Of a stretch of 21,148 bases of DNA, positions 1 through 7,760 are shown piece by piece. The notes below the pieces were generated by a model. That model was not told the origin of the DNA. It saw nothing but the letters and a program-made list of their open reading frames with translations, and did not search any database. Both the position numbers and the translations under genes were made by a program. The DNA lies in contig JAWLCO010000065.1 of NCBI GenBank assembly GCA_041687075.1, positions 1-21,148 of the forward strand, in the 5' to 3' direction. This DNA is from ZC4RG25 sp041687075. GTDB taxonomy: Bacteria > Pseudomonadota > Alphaproteobacteria > Rhizobiales > Hyphomicrobiaceae. Position 1 is the first letter of the stretch, and every line of letters starts with the position of its first letter.

Positions 1-30
1 CTTACGGTCTGTCAGGTTCCAGCCGATATC

Positions 31-58
31 TTGACTCGATCCGGATTGTCCTACAATC
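31..58 (+). promoter_or_regulatory. Candidate promoter with overlapping palindromic operator
   Basis: TTGACT (31-36) and TACAAT (52-57) resemble a sigma-70 -35/-10 pair, with a rather short 15-nt spacer. The -10 lies inside a palindrome, GATTGT-CCT-ACAATC (44-58), with perfect 6-bp arms. Its core TTGT-N3-ACAA has the GT-Nx-AC form known for GntR-family (FadR/FCD) operators. It sits about 95 nt upstream of the first gene of the TRAP operon. A repressor bound here would block the -10. The FCD regulator at 20232 is the obvious candidate ligand, but that link is inference. I found no second perfect copy in the window. Confidence 0.5.
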
Positions 59-153
59 TTGCCCTTCAACAGGTCCGACCAAAGATCGCAGGGGAGGAAC
101 GCCAGCTTTTTCCCGCATTGAGCTGGCAAGCCCTATAGCAGGAGAGGTGCTCA

Positions 154-948
154 GTGCTCATTGGGAAGCACGGCAAGGCAACGTCCGCCATCTGCACGGC
201 GGACGCCGACAGCATCACCATCCGTGGCCATGATCTCTGCCGGGATCTGATGGGGCGGATGACGTTTACAGAGTTTTTCTATTTGCTGGTCACCGGGCGT
301 GCGCCGACTGAAAACCAGCGCTACTTCCTTGATCTTCTGCTCATCGCGATCGCCGAACATGGGCTGACGCCCACGGCCGTGGCAGCACGGATGACCTATG
401 ATGCCGACCCGCAGTCACTGCAGTCGGCGGTCGCAGCAGGAATTCTCGGCTGCGGTACGGTCGTGCTCGGGACGTCAGAGCTGTGCGGCAAGATCCTGGC
501 AGAGGCAAAGGCCCGCGTCGATGCCGGGGAGGACCCGGCAAGCGCGGCCAAGGCCATTGCCCGCGCGACGCATGCCGCGGGTGGCAAGCTGCCCGGTTTC
601 GGCCATCCGCTCCACCGCCCCGTCGATCCGCGGGCTCAGCGTATCCTCGAGCTCGCCGAGGAGCGCAATGTGGCTGGGCAGCATGTGGCCCTTGCACGCG
701 CCTTTGAAGCCGCCGCCGCCGAGGTCTGGGGCAAGCCGCTGACGATGAACGTCTCCATGCCGATTGCGGCCGTGTTGATGGATCTCGATTTCCCGCCAGG
801 AATCATCAAGGCCATTCCGCTTCTCGCCAGAACGGGCGGCATTCTTGCCCATCTCGCCGAGGAGCAAGGCAACCAGATCGGCTTCCTGATGGCCTCTCAT
901 GCCGAGGCCGCAATTTCCTACGAGCCTGGTGAGGAGGATGGGGCTTGA
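154..948 (+). CDS. Citryl-CoA lyase-like protein (citrate synthase superfamily)
   Basis: 264 aa, the size of stand-alone citryl-CoA lyases and much shorter than citrate synthase (about 430 aa). Citryl-CoA lyase cleaves citryl-CoA to acetyl-CoA and oxaloacetate in the cytoplasm. The citrate-synthase signature is visible as GFGHPLHRPVDPR (residues 148-160, with His151 matching the second catalytic His) and ARTGGILAHLAEE (225-237, with Arg226). The first catalytic His region (GPLHG in citrate synthase) appears here as GTSELCG (106-112). The catalytic Asp region (NVD) is NVS (199-201). Only one of the three classical catalytic residues is therefore kept, so the true substrate may be another 3-hydroxyacyl-CoA such as a citryl-CoA analogue. 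The GTG start is preceded by GGAGAG at 141-146. The stop codon overlaps the start of the CoA ligase gene, which suggests translational coupling and a shared pathway. Confidence 0.8.
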   Translation: MLIGKHGKATSAICTADADSITIRGHDLCRDLMGRMTFTEFFYLLVTGRAPTENQRYFLDLLLIAIAEHGLTPTAVAARMTYDADPQSLQSAVAAGILGCGTVVLGTSELCGKILAEAKARVDAGEDPASAAKAIARATHAAGGKLPGFGHPLHRPVDPRAQRILELAEERNVAGQHVALARAFEAAAAEVWGKPLTMNVSMPIAAVLMDLDFPPGIIKAIPLLARTGGILAHLAEEQGNQIGFLMASHAEAAISYEPGEEDGA

Positions 949-2270
949 TGCACGAGCCGGAGATCGAAACCCTGCCGTGGGAAGATCAGCGTCGCCGCGA
1001 TGACGAGCTTTACCGCACTCAGATAGCCTATCTGCTCGAACGGTCCCGCTTTTATCAGCGGAAGCTCGGTGAAGCCGGCTTCGATAGCCTGCGCAAGATC
1101 GGCGGCCTCGACGATATCGCTGCCCTGCCGTTGACAGAGAAAGACGAACTCCGGGCATCGCGAAGCGAGGTGGATCCCATCGGCACGCATCTCGCGGCAG
1201 ACATGCAGGAGCTCGTCCGTATCTATTCGACGAGCGGAACGACGGGCACGCCGAGCTATATTCCCCTGACCGCCAGCGATCTGGAGAACTGGGTGCGCAC
1301 TTCGGCGCGCAGCTATGCGGCTTCCGGCGTAAAGGCGGGTGATCGGATGATCACCACCTACAACGCCGGCCCCTTCGTCGCCGGCGCGGCACTCGATGCC
1401 TTCCAGCGCCTGGGGCTCTGCCACATCCCCGTTGGCACCGGCAACACTGAACGGCTGATGGCGGCAGTGGCGCTCCTGAAACCGCAGGCCCTGGCCTGCA
1501 CGCCGTCCTACGCGCTGCATCTGGCCGAGTGGGGCCGGGAGCGCGGCATGGACCTCCCGGCCAGCAGCATCGAGCGCATTCTCGTTGCGGGGGAACCCGG
1601 CGGCGGCGAACCGGCGATGCGCGCAAAGCTCGAGGCTGCCTGGGGCGCCAGGGTGACTGAAGCAATGGGCATCGGCGACATCGGTGCTTCGCTCTGGGGT
1701 GAATGCGAGGAACAGGCGGGCATGCACTTTTGCGCTCGCGGGTTCGTACACGTCGAACTGATCGACCCCGAAACGCAGCAACCTGTTCCGCTTGAAGACG
1801 GAGCAAAGGGTGAACTCGTCTACACTCATCTTGCGCATCGCGGCGCGCCGATGCTGCGCTTCCGCTCCCGCGACCACGTCGTCGTCAACATGCAGCCCTG
1901 TCGCTGCGGCCGCACATCGCCGCGGGTACGCTGCATTGGCCGCACGGATGACATGTTGATTGTCCGGGGCGTGAACGTCTTCCCATCAGCCATCCGCGAA
2001 GTGGTGAACGAATTTGCCCCCGATGTCAGCGGCCTTATCTCCGTCCGGCCCAACCGCCGGGGCGTGAAGCAGAGCCCGCCCCTCAAAGTCCTGGTGGAGC
2101 TCGCTGGACCAATCAACTCTGACGGCCTTGCCGAGCGCATCCGACAGAGACTGCGCGACAAGCTCATCGTCTCGACGGACATTCACCTGATACCGGCAGG
2201 ATCGCTGCCGCGCAGCGAATACAAGTCCAGGCTCGTCGACTACACAGAGGCTTCGGACGAAACGGCCTAG
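948..2270 (+). CDS. PaaK-type AMP-forming acyl-CoA ligase
   Basis: 440 aa, the usual length for phenylacetate-CoA ligase-like enzymes. These adenylate a carboxylic acid with ATP and transfer it to CoA. The phosphate-binding loop is YSTSGTTGTPS (93-103). Other adenylate-forming motifs are AMGIGDIG (239-246), RSRD (306-309) and GRTDDMLIVRGVNVFP (331-346). The Cys-rich PCRCGRTSPR (317-326) is characteristic of the PaaK branch. Near the C-terminus GSLPRSEYK carries the probable catalytic Lys426. ATG at 948 overlaps the TGA of the upstream gene by one base (TGATG) and has a GAGGAGG box at 931-937. A TTG at 945 is a less likely start. The neighbours are a citryl-CoA-lyase-like gene and a TRAP carboxylate importer, so the natural substrate may be an imported aliphatic or polycarboxylic acid instead of phenylacetate (inference). 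Confidence 0.82.
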   Translation: MHEPEIETLPWEDQRRRDDELYRTQIAYLLERSRFYQRKLGEAGFDSLRKIGGLDDIAALPLTEKDELRASRSEVDPIGTHLAADMQELVRIYSTSGTTGTPSYIPLTASDLENWVRTSARSYAASGVKAGDRMITTYNAGPFVAGAALDAFQRLGLCHIPVGTGNTERLMAAVALLKPQALACTPSYALHLAEWGRERGMDLPASSIERILVAGEPGGGEPAMRAKLEAAWGARVTEAMGIGDIGASLWGECEEQAGMHFCARGFVHVELIDPETQQPVPLEDGAKGELVYTHLAHRGAPMLRFRSRDHVVVNMQPCRCGRTSPRVRCIGRTDDMLIVRGVNVFPSAIREVVNEFAPDVSGLISVRPNRRGVKQSPPLKVLVELAGPINSDGLAERIRQRLRDKLIVSTDIHLIPAGSLPRSEYKSRLVDYTEASDETA

Positions 2271-2294
2271 AAAACCTTCCGGAGGAGGAAACCA

Positions 2295-3299
2295 ATGAAG
2301 AGAATGGCAGCCACACTCGCGCTCGTAGCGGGCATGACCTGGACCGCGCCCGGCACGGCCGCCGAATTCGAGCTCAAGATTTCGACGATGTTCCCGTCCA
2401 CGCACTTCATCCAGACGCTTGCGATGGAGCCGTGGGCAAAAGCGATCGAGGAACGCACAAATGGGCGCGTGAAATTCACGTTCTTCCCGGCCGGCTCTTC
2501 CATGGGCGATGCCACGAAGCAGTTCGATCAGGCGCGCGCCGGTGTCGTCGATGTTTCGGTCGGCATCCCCGCTATTCCGCGTAACCGGCACCCGCGTTCT
2601 GTCCTGGTTGAATTACCGTTCACCGTGCCCAATTCCGAAGTTGGCACGTGTGCGCTGATGCGGGTCAAGGACGATCTCGCTCCGGACTATCCCGGCACCC
2701 ACATCCTTTACCTCACCCTCACCGAGCCGAGCGGCGCACATTCGCGCAAGCCGATCGAAAGCCTCGATGATTTGAAGGGCATGCGCGTGCGGACGCCAAC
2801 GCCCGCCATCACAGCAATGCTGAACGAGATCGGAGCAACGCCGGTCGGCATGCCGCCCACGGAGATCTACGAGAGCGTCGAACGCGGAGTCGTGGACGGC
2901 AACATCATGCCGTGGGGACCGGTCGGCGCATTCAAGCTTTGGGAAGTTCTCAAATACCATCTCGATGCGCGCATCAATCCGGTCGCCATGTACATCGTCA
3001 TGAATCAACGCCGGTACGAAGGACTGCCGGAGGACGTGCGCAAGGTCATCGATGAGGTGAGTGAGGAGTTCTTTGCCAACTGGGGCAAGTGGTGGCGCGA
3101 AACCGACCAGGAAGCCATCGATGCCGCGAAGGCCAACGGCAACGAGGTCATCCCCATGTCGGATGAGGACCGCGAGGCCTGGCGGGTGCGACTGACACCG
3201 GTGATCGACAACTACCTCGAGAAGGACTCCGGTCTGGGTGCAGAGGACGCCAAGGCGCTCTATGCAAAGCTGCGTCAGGCAGTTACCGACTGCCAATAA
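2295..3299 (+). CDS. dctP: TRAP transporter periplasmic substrate-binding protein (DctP type)
   Basis: 334 aa. A Sec signal peptide ends at about residue 23 (GTAA before EFELK). The mature protein has the DctP fold signatures: PWAKAIEERTNGRVKFTFFP (47-66), the conserved LKGMRVRTP segment (160-168), whose Arg166 normally salt-bridges the ligand carboxylate, and VDGNIMPWG (200-208). The protein captures an organic acid in the periplasm and delivers it to the DctQM permease encoded next. The start codon has a strong GGAGGAGG box (2281-2288). The gene follows the CoA ligase by 24 nt, so it is very likely in the same operon. A long hairpin lies just after the stop. The family is clear; the ligand is unknown beyond probably being a carboxylate. 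Confidence 0.9.
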   Translation: MKRMAATLALVAGMTWTAPGTAAEFELKISTMFPSTHFIQTLAMEPWAKAIEERTNGRVKFTFFPAGSSMGDATKQFDQARAGVVDVSVGIPAIPRNRHPRSVLVELPFTVPNSEVGTCALMRVKDDLAPDYPGTHILYLTLTEPSGAHSRKPIESLDDLKGMRVRTPTPAITAMLNEIGATPVGMPPTEIYESVERGVVDGNIMPWGPVGAFKLWEVLKYHLDARINPVAMYIVMNQRRYEGLPEDVRKVIDEVSEEFFANWGKWWRETDQEAIDAAKANGNEVIPMSDEDREAWRVRLTPVIDNYLEKDSGLGAEDAKALYAKLRQAVTDCQ

Positions 3300-3308
3300 T
3301 CGAGGCGC

Positions 3309-3343
3309 GGGCGGTGGGCGTCTTGCCTGCCGCCCCCTTTCTT
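3309..3343 (+). terminator. Intergenic hairpin with T-rich tail after dctP (attenuator or mRNA stabiliser)
   Basis: GGGCGGTGGGC (3309-3319) pairs with GCCTGCCGCCC (3325-3335). The stem is 11 bp with two G-U wobbles and a 5-nt loop, followed by CCCTTTCTT. This resembles a leaky intrinsic terminator placed between the binding-protein gene and the permease genes. Such an arrangement would keep the binding protein in excess over the membrane subunits. Equivalent hairpins follow the other two binding-protein genes in this window. Confidence 0.6.
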
Positions 3344-3359
3344 AGCCGGGATTTTCCCC

Positions 3360-3827
3360 GTGACACGCGCAACCTTGTTTCTCGCGCTCGCCGGTACCGG
3401 CGCGTTCTTGATCGCAGTGGCACTGACCGTCATCGACATTGCGCTGCGATCGGTGAGCACACTGACGGTGCACGGACTGACCGACATTGTCACACTATGC
3501 ACGATGACTGGTGCCATGCTGGCGCTACCTTATTGTTGTGCCGCTGATCAGCATGTCTCGATAGACGTGTTTACCAGCCGCATGTCGCCGGGAGTACAGC
3601 GCTATCTTGGGATCCTTGCCCACCTGCTCGGCTTTGCGTTTCTTTCCGGCGTCTTCTGGTTTGCCTCGCAACAGATGCTGACTGAATATGGCTACGGCGA
3701 TCGCAGTCAGTCGATCGGCATCCCGATGGTCTGGTACTGGGTTCCGTTATTGATCGGCATCGGGCTCGGTGCCCTGATCAATTTATGGCTTCTCATCCGC
3801 ACCTTGCGCGCAGGCGTCCAGGTCTGA
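3360..3827 (+). CDS. dctQ: TRAP transporter small permease (DctQ type)
   Basis: 155 aa with four predicted membrane helices (about 5-27, 39-60, 82-104 and 122-148), as expected for the small TRAP membrane subunit. The conserved DQHVSIDVF segment (about residues 62-70) follows helix 2 and is typical of DctQ proteins. DctQ partners the large permease to import the ligand delivered by the binding protein, driven by a sodium or proton gradient. The only reasonable start is GTG at 3360, with a weak CGGGA box 8-12 nt upstream. Weak initiation together with the preceding hairpin fits low permease output. It is separated from dctM by 5 nt and is not fused to it. Confidence 0.85.
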   Translation: MTRATLFLALAGTGAFLIAVALTVIDIALRSVSTLTVHGLTDIVTLCTMTGAMLALPYCCAADQHVSIDVFTSRMSPGVQRYLGILAHLLGFAFLSGVFWFASQQMLTEYGYGDRSQSIGIPMVWYWVPLLIGIGLGALINLWLLIRTLRAGVQV

Positions 3828-3832
3828 TTCCG

Positions 3833-5134
3833 ATGTCCGCACCCTTCATCGGCGTCATTGGCATCGTGGCACTCCTGGTTCTGATCGCCTTGCGCATTCC
3901 CGTGGCCATTGCCATGGGCATCGTCGGCGTGGTCGGCGGAGTGGTGCTCAACGGCTGGTTCAGCATTGGCTTCGTGCTTGGCTCGCAGCCGTTCGTGACG
4001 ACATCGAGCTATTCCCTCTCGGTCATCCCGCTGTTCGTCATGATGGGCGCATTCGCCTCGCGCGCCGGGCTGTCCACGTCGCTCTATCAGGCTCTGCACG
4101 CGCTCATCGGACACTGGCGCGGTGGTCTCGCCTCCGCCACAATCGGCGCCTGCGCCTTGTTCGGTTCCGTCTGCGGTTCGAGCCTGGCGACCGCTGCCAC
4201 CATGGCCCGCGTTGCCGTGCCGGAGATGACGGCCATCGGCTACGACCGTCGGCTGACCTCGGGCGCACTTGCCGCCGGCGGCACCCTCGGCATCCTGATA
4301 CCCCCGTCGATCATCATGGTGATCTATGCGCTGCTGACGGAACAGTCGATCGGGCGCATGTTCCTCGCGGGGCTGATTCCCGGCATCGTGGCGGCATTGC
4401 TCTACATCGGCGTGGTTTATGCAATTGCGCGGCTCAAGCCGTCCTGGGCACCCGCGGCGCCGCTCGGCGCTGTGACGTCGAAGCTTGATGCACTCCGCAG
4501 CATGGCACCGATCCTCGCCTTATTCACGGTCGTCATGGGCGGCATTTACGTGGGCGTATTCTCACCCACGGAAGCCGCAGGTGTTGGTGCATTCGGAGCG
4601 ATCGTGCTCGCTGCAATGCGCAAGCGGTTGAGCTGGGCGGTGACCAAAGACGCTCTCCTTGAAACAGCCGCCACCACCGGCATGCTGTTCATGATCCTCA
4701 TCGGCACCTCAGTGCTTCAGTTCTTCATCGAGACATCGACCCTGCCGCGCGTCATAGTCGATTGGATTGGCGCGCTTGGGCTGCCGCCCGTAGGCGTCAT
4801 CATCCTGATACTCATCATTTACATCATTCTGGGCTGTTTCCTCGACAGCCTCTCGATGATGCTCATTACGCTGCCGATCGTGTTCCCCGTGGTCATGGAC
4901 CTCGGCTACGATCCGATCTGGTTCGGCGTGCTCGTCGTGTCGGTTGTCGAGATCGGACTCATCACCCCGCCTCTCGGCATGAACCTGTTCGTCATCAAGG
5001 CCTCGGTCGATGATCTGCGCTTTGAAACAGTGGCAATCGGCGCGTTGCCGTTCATTGCGGCAGACATGGTGCGGCTTACTCTGCTGATTTCGGTCCCGTC
5101 CTTATCATTGGCGCTGCCTGCCCTCCTCATGTAG
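3833..5134 (+). CDS. dctM: TRAP transporter large permease (DctM type)
   Basis: 433 aa, very hydrophobic, with roughly a dozen membrane segments. It is the ion-coupled permease subunit of the TRAP importer. Family signatures visible are ALRIPVAIAMGIVG near the N-terminus, GSVCGSSLATAATMARVAVPEM and GGTLGILIPPSIIMVIYALLT in the first half, and a C-terminal half containing FSPTEAAGVGAFGAI, LGCFLDSLSMMLITLPIV and ITPPLGMNLFVIK. ATG at 3833 begins MSAPFIGVIGIVALL, which is where DctM proteins normally start. The in-frame ATG at 3785 would add 16 polar residues lying inside dctQ and is not preferred. This is the last gene of the first plus-strand operon; a small hairpin follows at 5176-5194. Confidence 0.9.
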   Translation: MSAPFIGVIGIVALLVLIALRIPVAIAMGIVGVVGGVVLNGWFSIGFVLGSQPFVTTSSYSLSVIPLFVMMGAFASRAGLSTSLYQALHALIGHWRGGLASATIGACALFGSVCGSSLATAATMARVAVPEMTAIGYDRRLTSGALAAGGTLGILIPPSIIMVIYALLTEQSIGRMFLAGLIPGIVAALLYIGVVYAIARLKPSWAPAAPLGAVTSKLDALRSMAPILALFTVVMGGIYVGVFSPTEAAGVGAFGAIVLAAMRKRLSWAVTKDALLETAATTGMLFMILIGTSVLQFFIETSTLPRVIVDWIGALGLPPVGVIILILIIYIILGCFLDSLSMMLITLPIVFPVVMDLGYDPIWFGVLVVSVVEIGLITPPLGMNLFVIKASVDDLRFETVAIGALPFIAADMVRLTLLISVPSLSLALPALLM

Positions 5135-5543
5135 CACGCGCTCGCAAAGCCATTCGACATCGGTGAGTTCGTACTGGAGCCGAACTTTGGCTCCTGGCAC
5201 GACGGCGCCGCGTGAGTCCGCCGCCTGATCCGGCCCTCCGACCTTCCGCCGCCGACCGATGCTGAAAACGACCCGGCCTCGGGCAGAGCACTGTCGCGCA
5301 CCAGCCGCCCCCACAAGATTTCAAAGTCGCGCCCATTCGCATTCGAGCCTCGCCTCATAGCCTCTGACGAGAGACTTCACGGAGGCTGTTCAGGCACGGG
5401 TCAAGCCAGGCCCGGCATTCCGGGAAGGCTTTGGTCTGCGAGGCGACCGACAGCCTGCTTCGTCTGATTGTCTGACGGTTGCCCTTGACGGCACGGCGCG
5501 GTCGAGGAAAACTGTCTGCAATAAGATAATGAGAGGAAACGCC
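5135..5543 (+). other. Non-coding gap between the TRAP and ABC operons
   Basis: About 0.4 kb with no convincing gene. Two hairpins are present. One is GGAGCC/GGCTCC (5176-5181 and 5189-5194) just after dctM. The other is a larger interrupted stem at 5403-5431: AAGCC/GGCTT outside and CCCGG/CCGGG inside, followed by TTTGG. The region also holds GATTGTCTGAC (5466-5476), which matches the left half of the palindrome at 44-58. A TTGACG (5485-5490) could be a -35, but no good -10 follows at 17 nt. A short open stretch directly after dctM (5135-5212) encodes FVLEPNFGSWHDG. I cannot assign it and treat it as chance or remnant sequence. The region most likely ends one transcript and starts the next. 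Confidence 0.5.
5403..5431 (+). terminator. Candidate terminator hairpin upstream of the ABC operon
   Basis: Outer arms AAGCC (5403-5407) and GGCTT (5427-5431) enclose inner arms CCCGG (5411-5415) and CCGGG (5420-5424), with a small asymmetric internal loop. The tail is short (TTTGG). It could end read-through from the TRAP operon. Support is structural only. Confidence 0.35.
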
Positions 5544-6806
5544 ATGAAAATCTGCAAGACAGAGGAAAAGGCCACCTCGAACGGTGCAGGCACGCGTGCG
5601 GGCGGCACGCTCAGCCGGCGCCACGTCCTGGCCGCCGGTGGCGCGGCGCTTGCCATGCCGTATCTTTCGAGGACAGCGAGGGCGCAGGGGTCGGAGGTCA
5701 ATGTCGGCGTGGTCGTGCCGCTCTCCGGTGCCAATGCGCAGTTCGGCGTGAATTCCCGGAACGGCATTCAGCTCGTGGCCGACCAGATCAATGAAAAAGG
5801 CGGGATCAAGTCGCTCGGCGGGGCCAAGATCAACCTGATAATTGCGGACTCCACCTCGACACCGACCACGGCTGCAACCGTCGGGCAGCGCCTCGTCACG
5901 CAGAACCAGGTGGTTGCGATCCTGGGCGCATACGCATCCTCGCTCACGCTTGCGCTCTCCGAGGCGACGGAGCGGCGGCAAATTCCGCTGCTCACGATGT
6001 CGTTCTCGGATCAGATTACCGGGCGCGGATTCAAGTACGTGTTTCAGGTCATATCGAAGGCCTCCACGATCGGCGCCGCGCAGCTCGAAGGCACGGTGGA
6101 GATTGCCAAGGCTGCCGGACAGAAGCTCGAAACCGTAGCCATCATGTACGAGGATACGGCCTACGGGACATCGCAGGCGAAAGGCCTGCGCGATACGGCT
6201 GCCAAGCACGGCATCAAGGTGGCGATGGACGAGGCTTATCCGCTCGGCATCACGGATGTCACGCCGCTCATCAACAAATTGCGCGCAACCGACGCCCAGG
6301 TCGTTTTCCCTTGCTCCTATCTCAACGACGGGCTGCAGATCATCCGCTCGATGCGCCAGCAGGACATCACCCTGCCCGTGATCGGCGGAGCCGGCGGATA
6401 CGTAATCCCGGATTTCAAGAAAGGACTGGGCGAGTTCGCCGAGGGCGTTCTTTCGGTTGCGCCCGGCAATTACGATCTGGCGCCCGAGCTCACGAACGCC
6501 TTCAAGGAGCGCTACGGCTATTTCATGGTGCACGAGGCGCTCGAGCATGCGGTTTGCCTCGACGTCCTGGCCCAGGCGCTCGAAGCCGCCGGGAAAGCCG
6601 ATCCGGCCGCGGTCCGGGAAGCACTTTCGACTGAGCGCTTCGAAGGCGGATGGTGCAACGCCATGCCGGGCGGCGCGGTCGATTTCGACGAGACGGGCCT
6701 CAATTCCCTGGCAAAGCCTATGATGGTGCAGTGGCGCGGCGAGGACCTTGTCACTGTCTGGCCGGACGATCTGGCCAAAGCAAAGCCGGTCTGGAACGGC
6801 GCATAG
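5544..6806 (+). CDS. ABC importer substrate-binding protein, branched-chain/aryl type, Tat-exported
   Basis: 420 aa. The N-terminus has a twin-arginine motif LSRRHVLAA (residues 23-31), a hydrophobic stretch and a cleavage-like TARA/Q site near residue 47, so export through Tat after folding is likely. The mature part is a type I periplasmic binding protein (LivK/Peripla_BP_6): VNVGVVVPLSGANAQFG near the start, a conserved GAYASSLTLALSEATE block, then TMSFSDQITGRGFKYVFQ. ATG at 5544 is preferred because AGAGGAAA sits 5-12 nt upstream; the in-frame ATG at 5529 lacks this. It is the first gene of a complete five-gene ABC operon. The protein is clearly homologous to the binding protein at 14287-15522. 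Ligand unknown: this fold binds amino acids, amides, aromatic and aliphatic acids. Confidence 0.9.
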   Translation: MKICKTEEKATSNGAGTRAGGTLSRRHVLAAGGAALAMPYLSRTARAQGSEVNVGVVVPLSGANAQFGVNSRNGIQLVADQINEKGGIKSLGGAKINLIIADSTSTPTTAATVGQRLVTQNQVVAILGAYASSLTLALSEATERRQIPLLTMSFSDQITGRGFKYVFQVISKASTIGAAQLEGTVEIAKAAGQKLETVAIMYEDTAYGTSQAKGLRDTAAKHGIKVAMDEAYPLGITDVTPLINKLRATDAQVVFPCSYLNDGLQIIRSMRQQDITLPVIGGAGGYVIPDFKKGLGEFAEGVLSVAPGNYDLAPELTNAFKERYGYFMVHEALEHAVCLDVLAQALEAAGKADPAAVREALSTERFEGGWCNAMPGGAVDFDETGLNSLAKPMMVQWRGEDLVTVWPDDLAKAKPVWNGA

Positions 6807-6830
6807 CCGGTCTCCGCCTGCAGCGCCGGC

Positions 6831-6854
6831 GTCCACGCCAGTCAGGGCGTGGAC
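6831..6854 (+). promoter_or_regulatory. Perfect 9-bp hairpin between binding protein and livH
   Basis: GTCCACGCC (6831-6839) and GGCGTGGAC (6846-6854) are perfect complements around a 6-nt loop. No T-run follows, so this is not a classical terminator. It lies 24 nt after the binding-protein stop and ends 45 nt before the livH start. A role as a 3' mRNA stabiliser or processing boundary for the binding-protein message is plausible. Confidence 0.6.
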
Positions 6855-6899
6855 CCGCCTGCGGTCGACCTCGGTGTCGTTCGCCTTCGGAGCGTCCTT

Positions 6900-7760
6900 G
6901 TGGCCTTTCTCCAAGCTGTGCTCGACGGGCTGATGATCGGCGGCGTTTATGCCGTCATCTCGATCGGCCTCACGCTGGTCTTCGGCGTCATGGGCATCAT
7001 CAACTTTGCCCAGGCCGAGTTCCTGATGCTCGGCATGTTCATCGCCTATTTCGCCTGGCAATTTCTGGGACTCGACCCGCTGATCGGCTCCGTCCTGTCG
7101 TTCGCAATCATATTCGGGGTCGGCGTCCTGGTGCAGATGACGCTGATACAGCGGGTGCTCCACGCACCGCCCGTCGCGCAGATCTTCGTGACGGTGGGGC
7201 TCCTCATCGTCATCGAGAATCTGGCGCTCATCGCCTTCGGTTCCGATTTCCGCTCGGTCTCGACGCCGTATCAGACCTCCGCGCTGAGATTGGGACCGCT
7301 GTTCCTCAGCGTGCCTTATCTCGCTGCATTCCTGATGTCGCTGCTGTCCGGCTGCGCGCTCTGGCTGTTCACAAACAAAACCTGGTACGGACGCGCCATG
7401 CGCGCCACGGCGCAGGATCCGATGGCGGCGCATCTGATGGGCATCGATGCGGACAGGATGCGCCAGATCGCCTTCGGGCTGGGCGTGGGACTGACCGCAT
7501 TCGGTGGCGCAGTCATCCTGCCCTATTTCACCGTTCAACCGACGGTTGGCCAACAGTTTGTGGTGCTGATGTTTACCGCCGTGGTGCTTGGCGGGCTGGG
7601 CAGCGTAGCCGGGGCGGTCGTGGGCGGGCTTGCGGTCGGCGTCATCCAGTCCGTCTCGACCCTGTTTTTTCCGATTCAGCTCCAGAACCTGATCCTGTTC
7701 ATCGTCTTCATCACCGTGCTGGCGCTTCGTCCGACCGGCCTGCTGGGAGCGGCACGATGA
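6900..7760 (+). CDS. livH: ABC importer permease LivH
   Basis: 286 aa and highly hydrophobic. It begins with the LivH pattern FLQAVLDGLMIGGVYAVIS and continues with the diagnostic GVMGIINFAQAEFLMLGMF. The C-terminal half has GGLGSVAGAVVGGLAVG, the cytoplasmic coupling region that contacts the ATPases. LivH and LivM form the membrane channel for the ligand carried by the binding protein at 5544-6806. GTG at 6900 is chosen: CGGAGCG lies 6-12 nt upstream and the family homology begins there. An in-frame GTG at 6849 falls inside the hairpin stem and is rejected. The stop overlaps the livM start by 4 nt (ATGA), which indicates coupled translation. Confidence 0.88.
   Translation: MAFLQAVLDGLMIGGVYAVISIGLTLVFGVMGIINFAQAEFLMLGMFIAYFAWQFLGLDPLIGSVLSFAIIFGVGVLVQMTLIQRVLHAPPVAQIFVTVGLLIVIENLALIAFGSDFRSVSTPYQTSALRLGPLFLSVPYLAAFLMSLLSGCALWLFTNKTWYGRAMRATAQDPMAAHLMGIDADRMRQIAFGLGVGLTAFGGAVILPYFTVQPTVGQQFVVLMFTAVVLGGLGSVAGAVVGGLAVGVIQSVSTLFFPIQLQNLILFIVFITVLALRPTGLLGAAR

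Noticed and set aside
6650..7756. Upstream extension of the LivM frame to give a 691-residue protein
   Set aside because: The extra part is an Arg-rich shadow overlapping the binding-protein and livH genes; LivM homology starts at the ATG at 7757, which has a normal 4-nt overlap.
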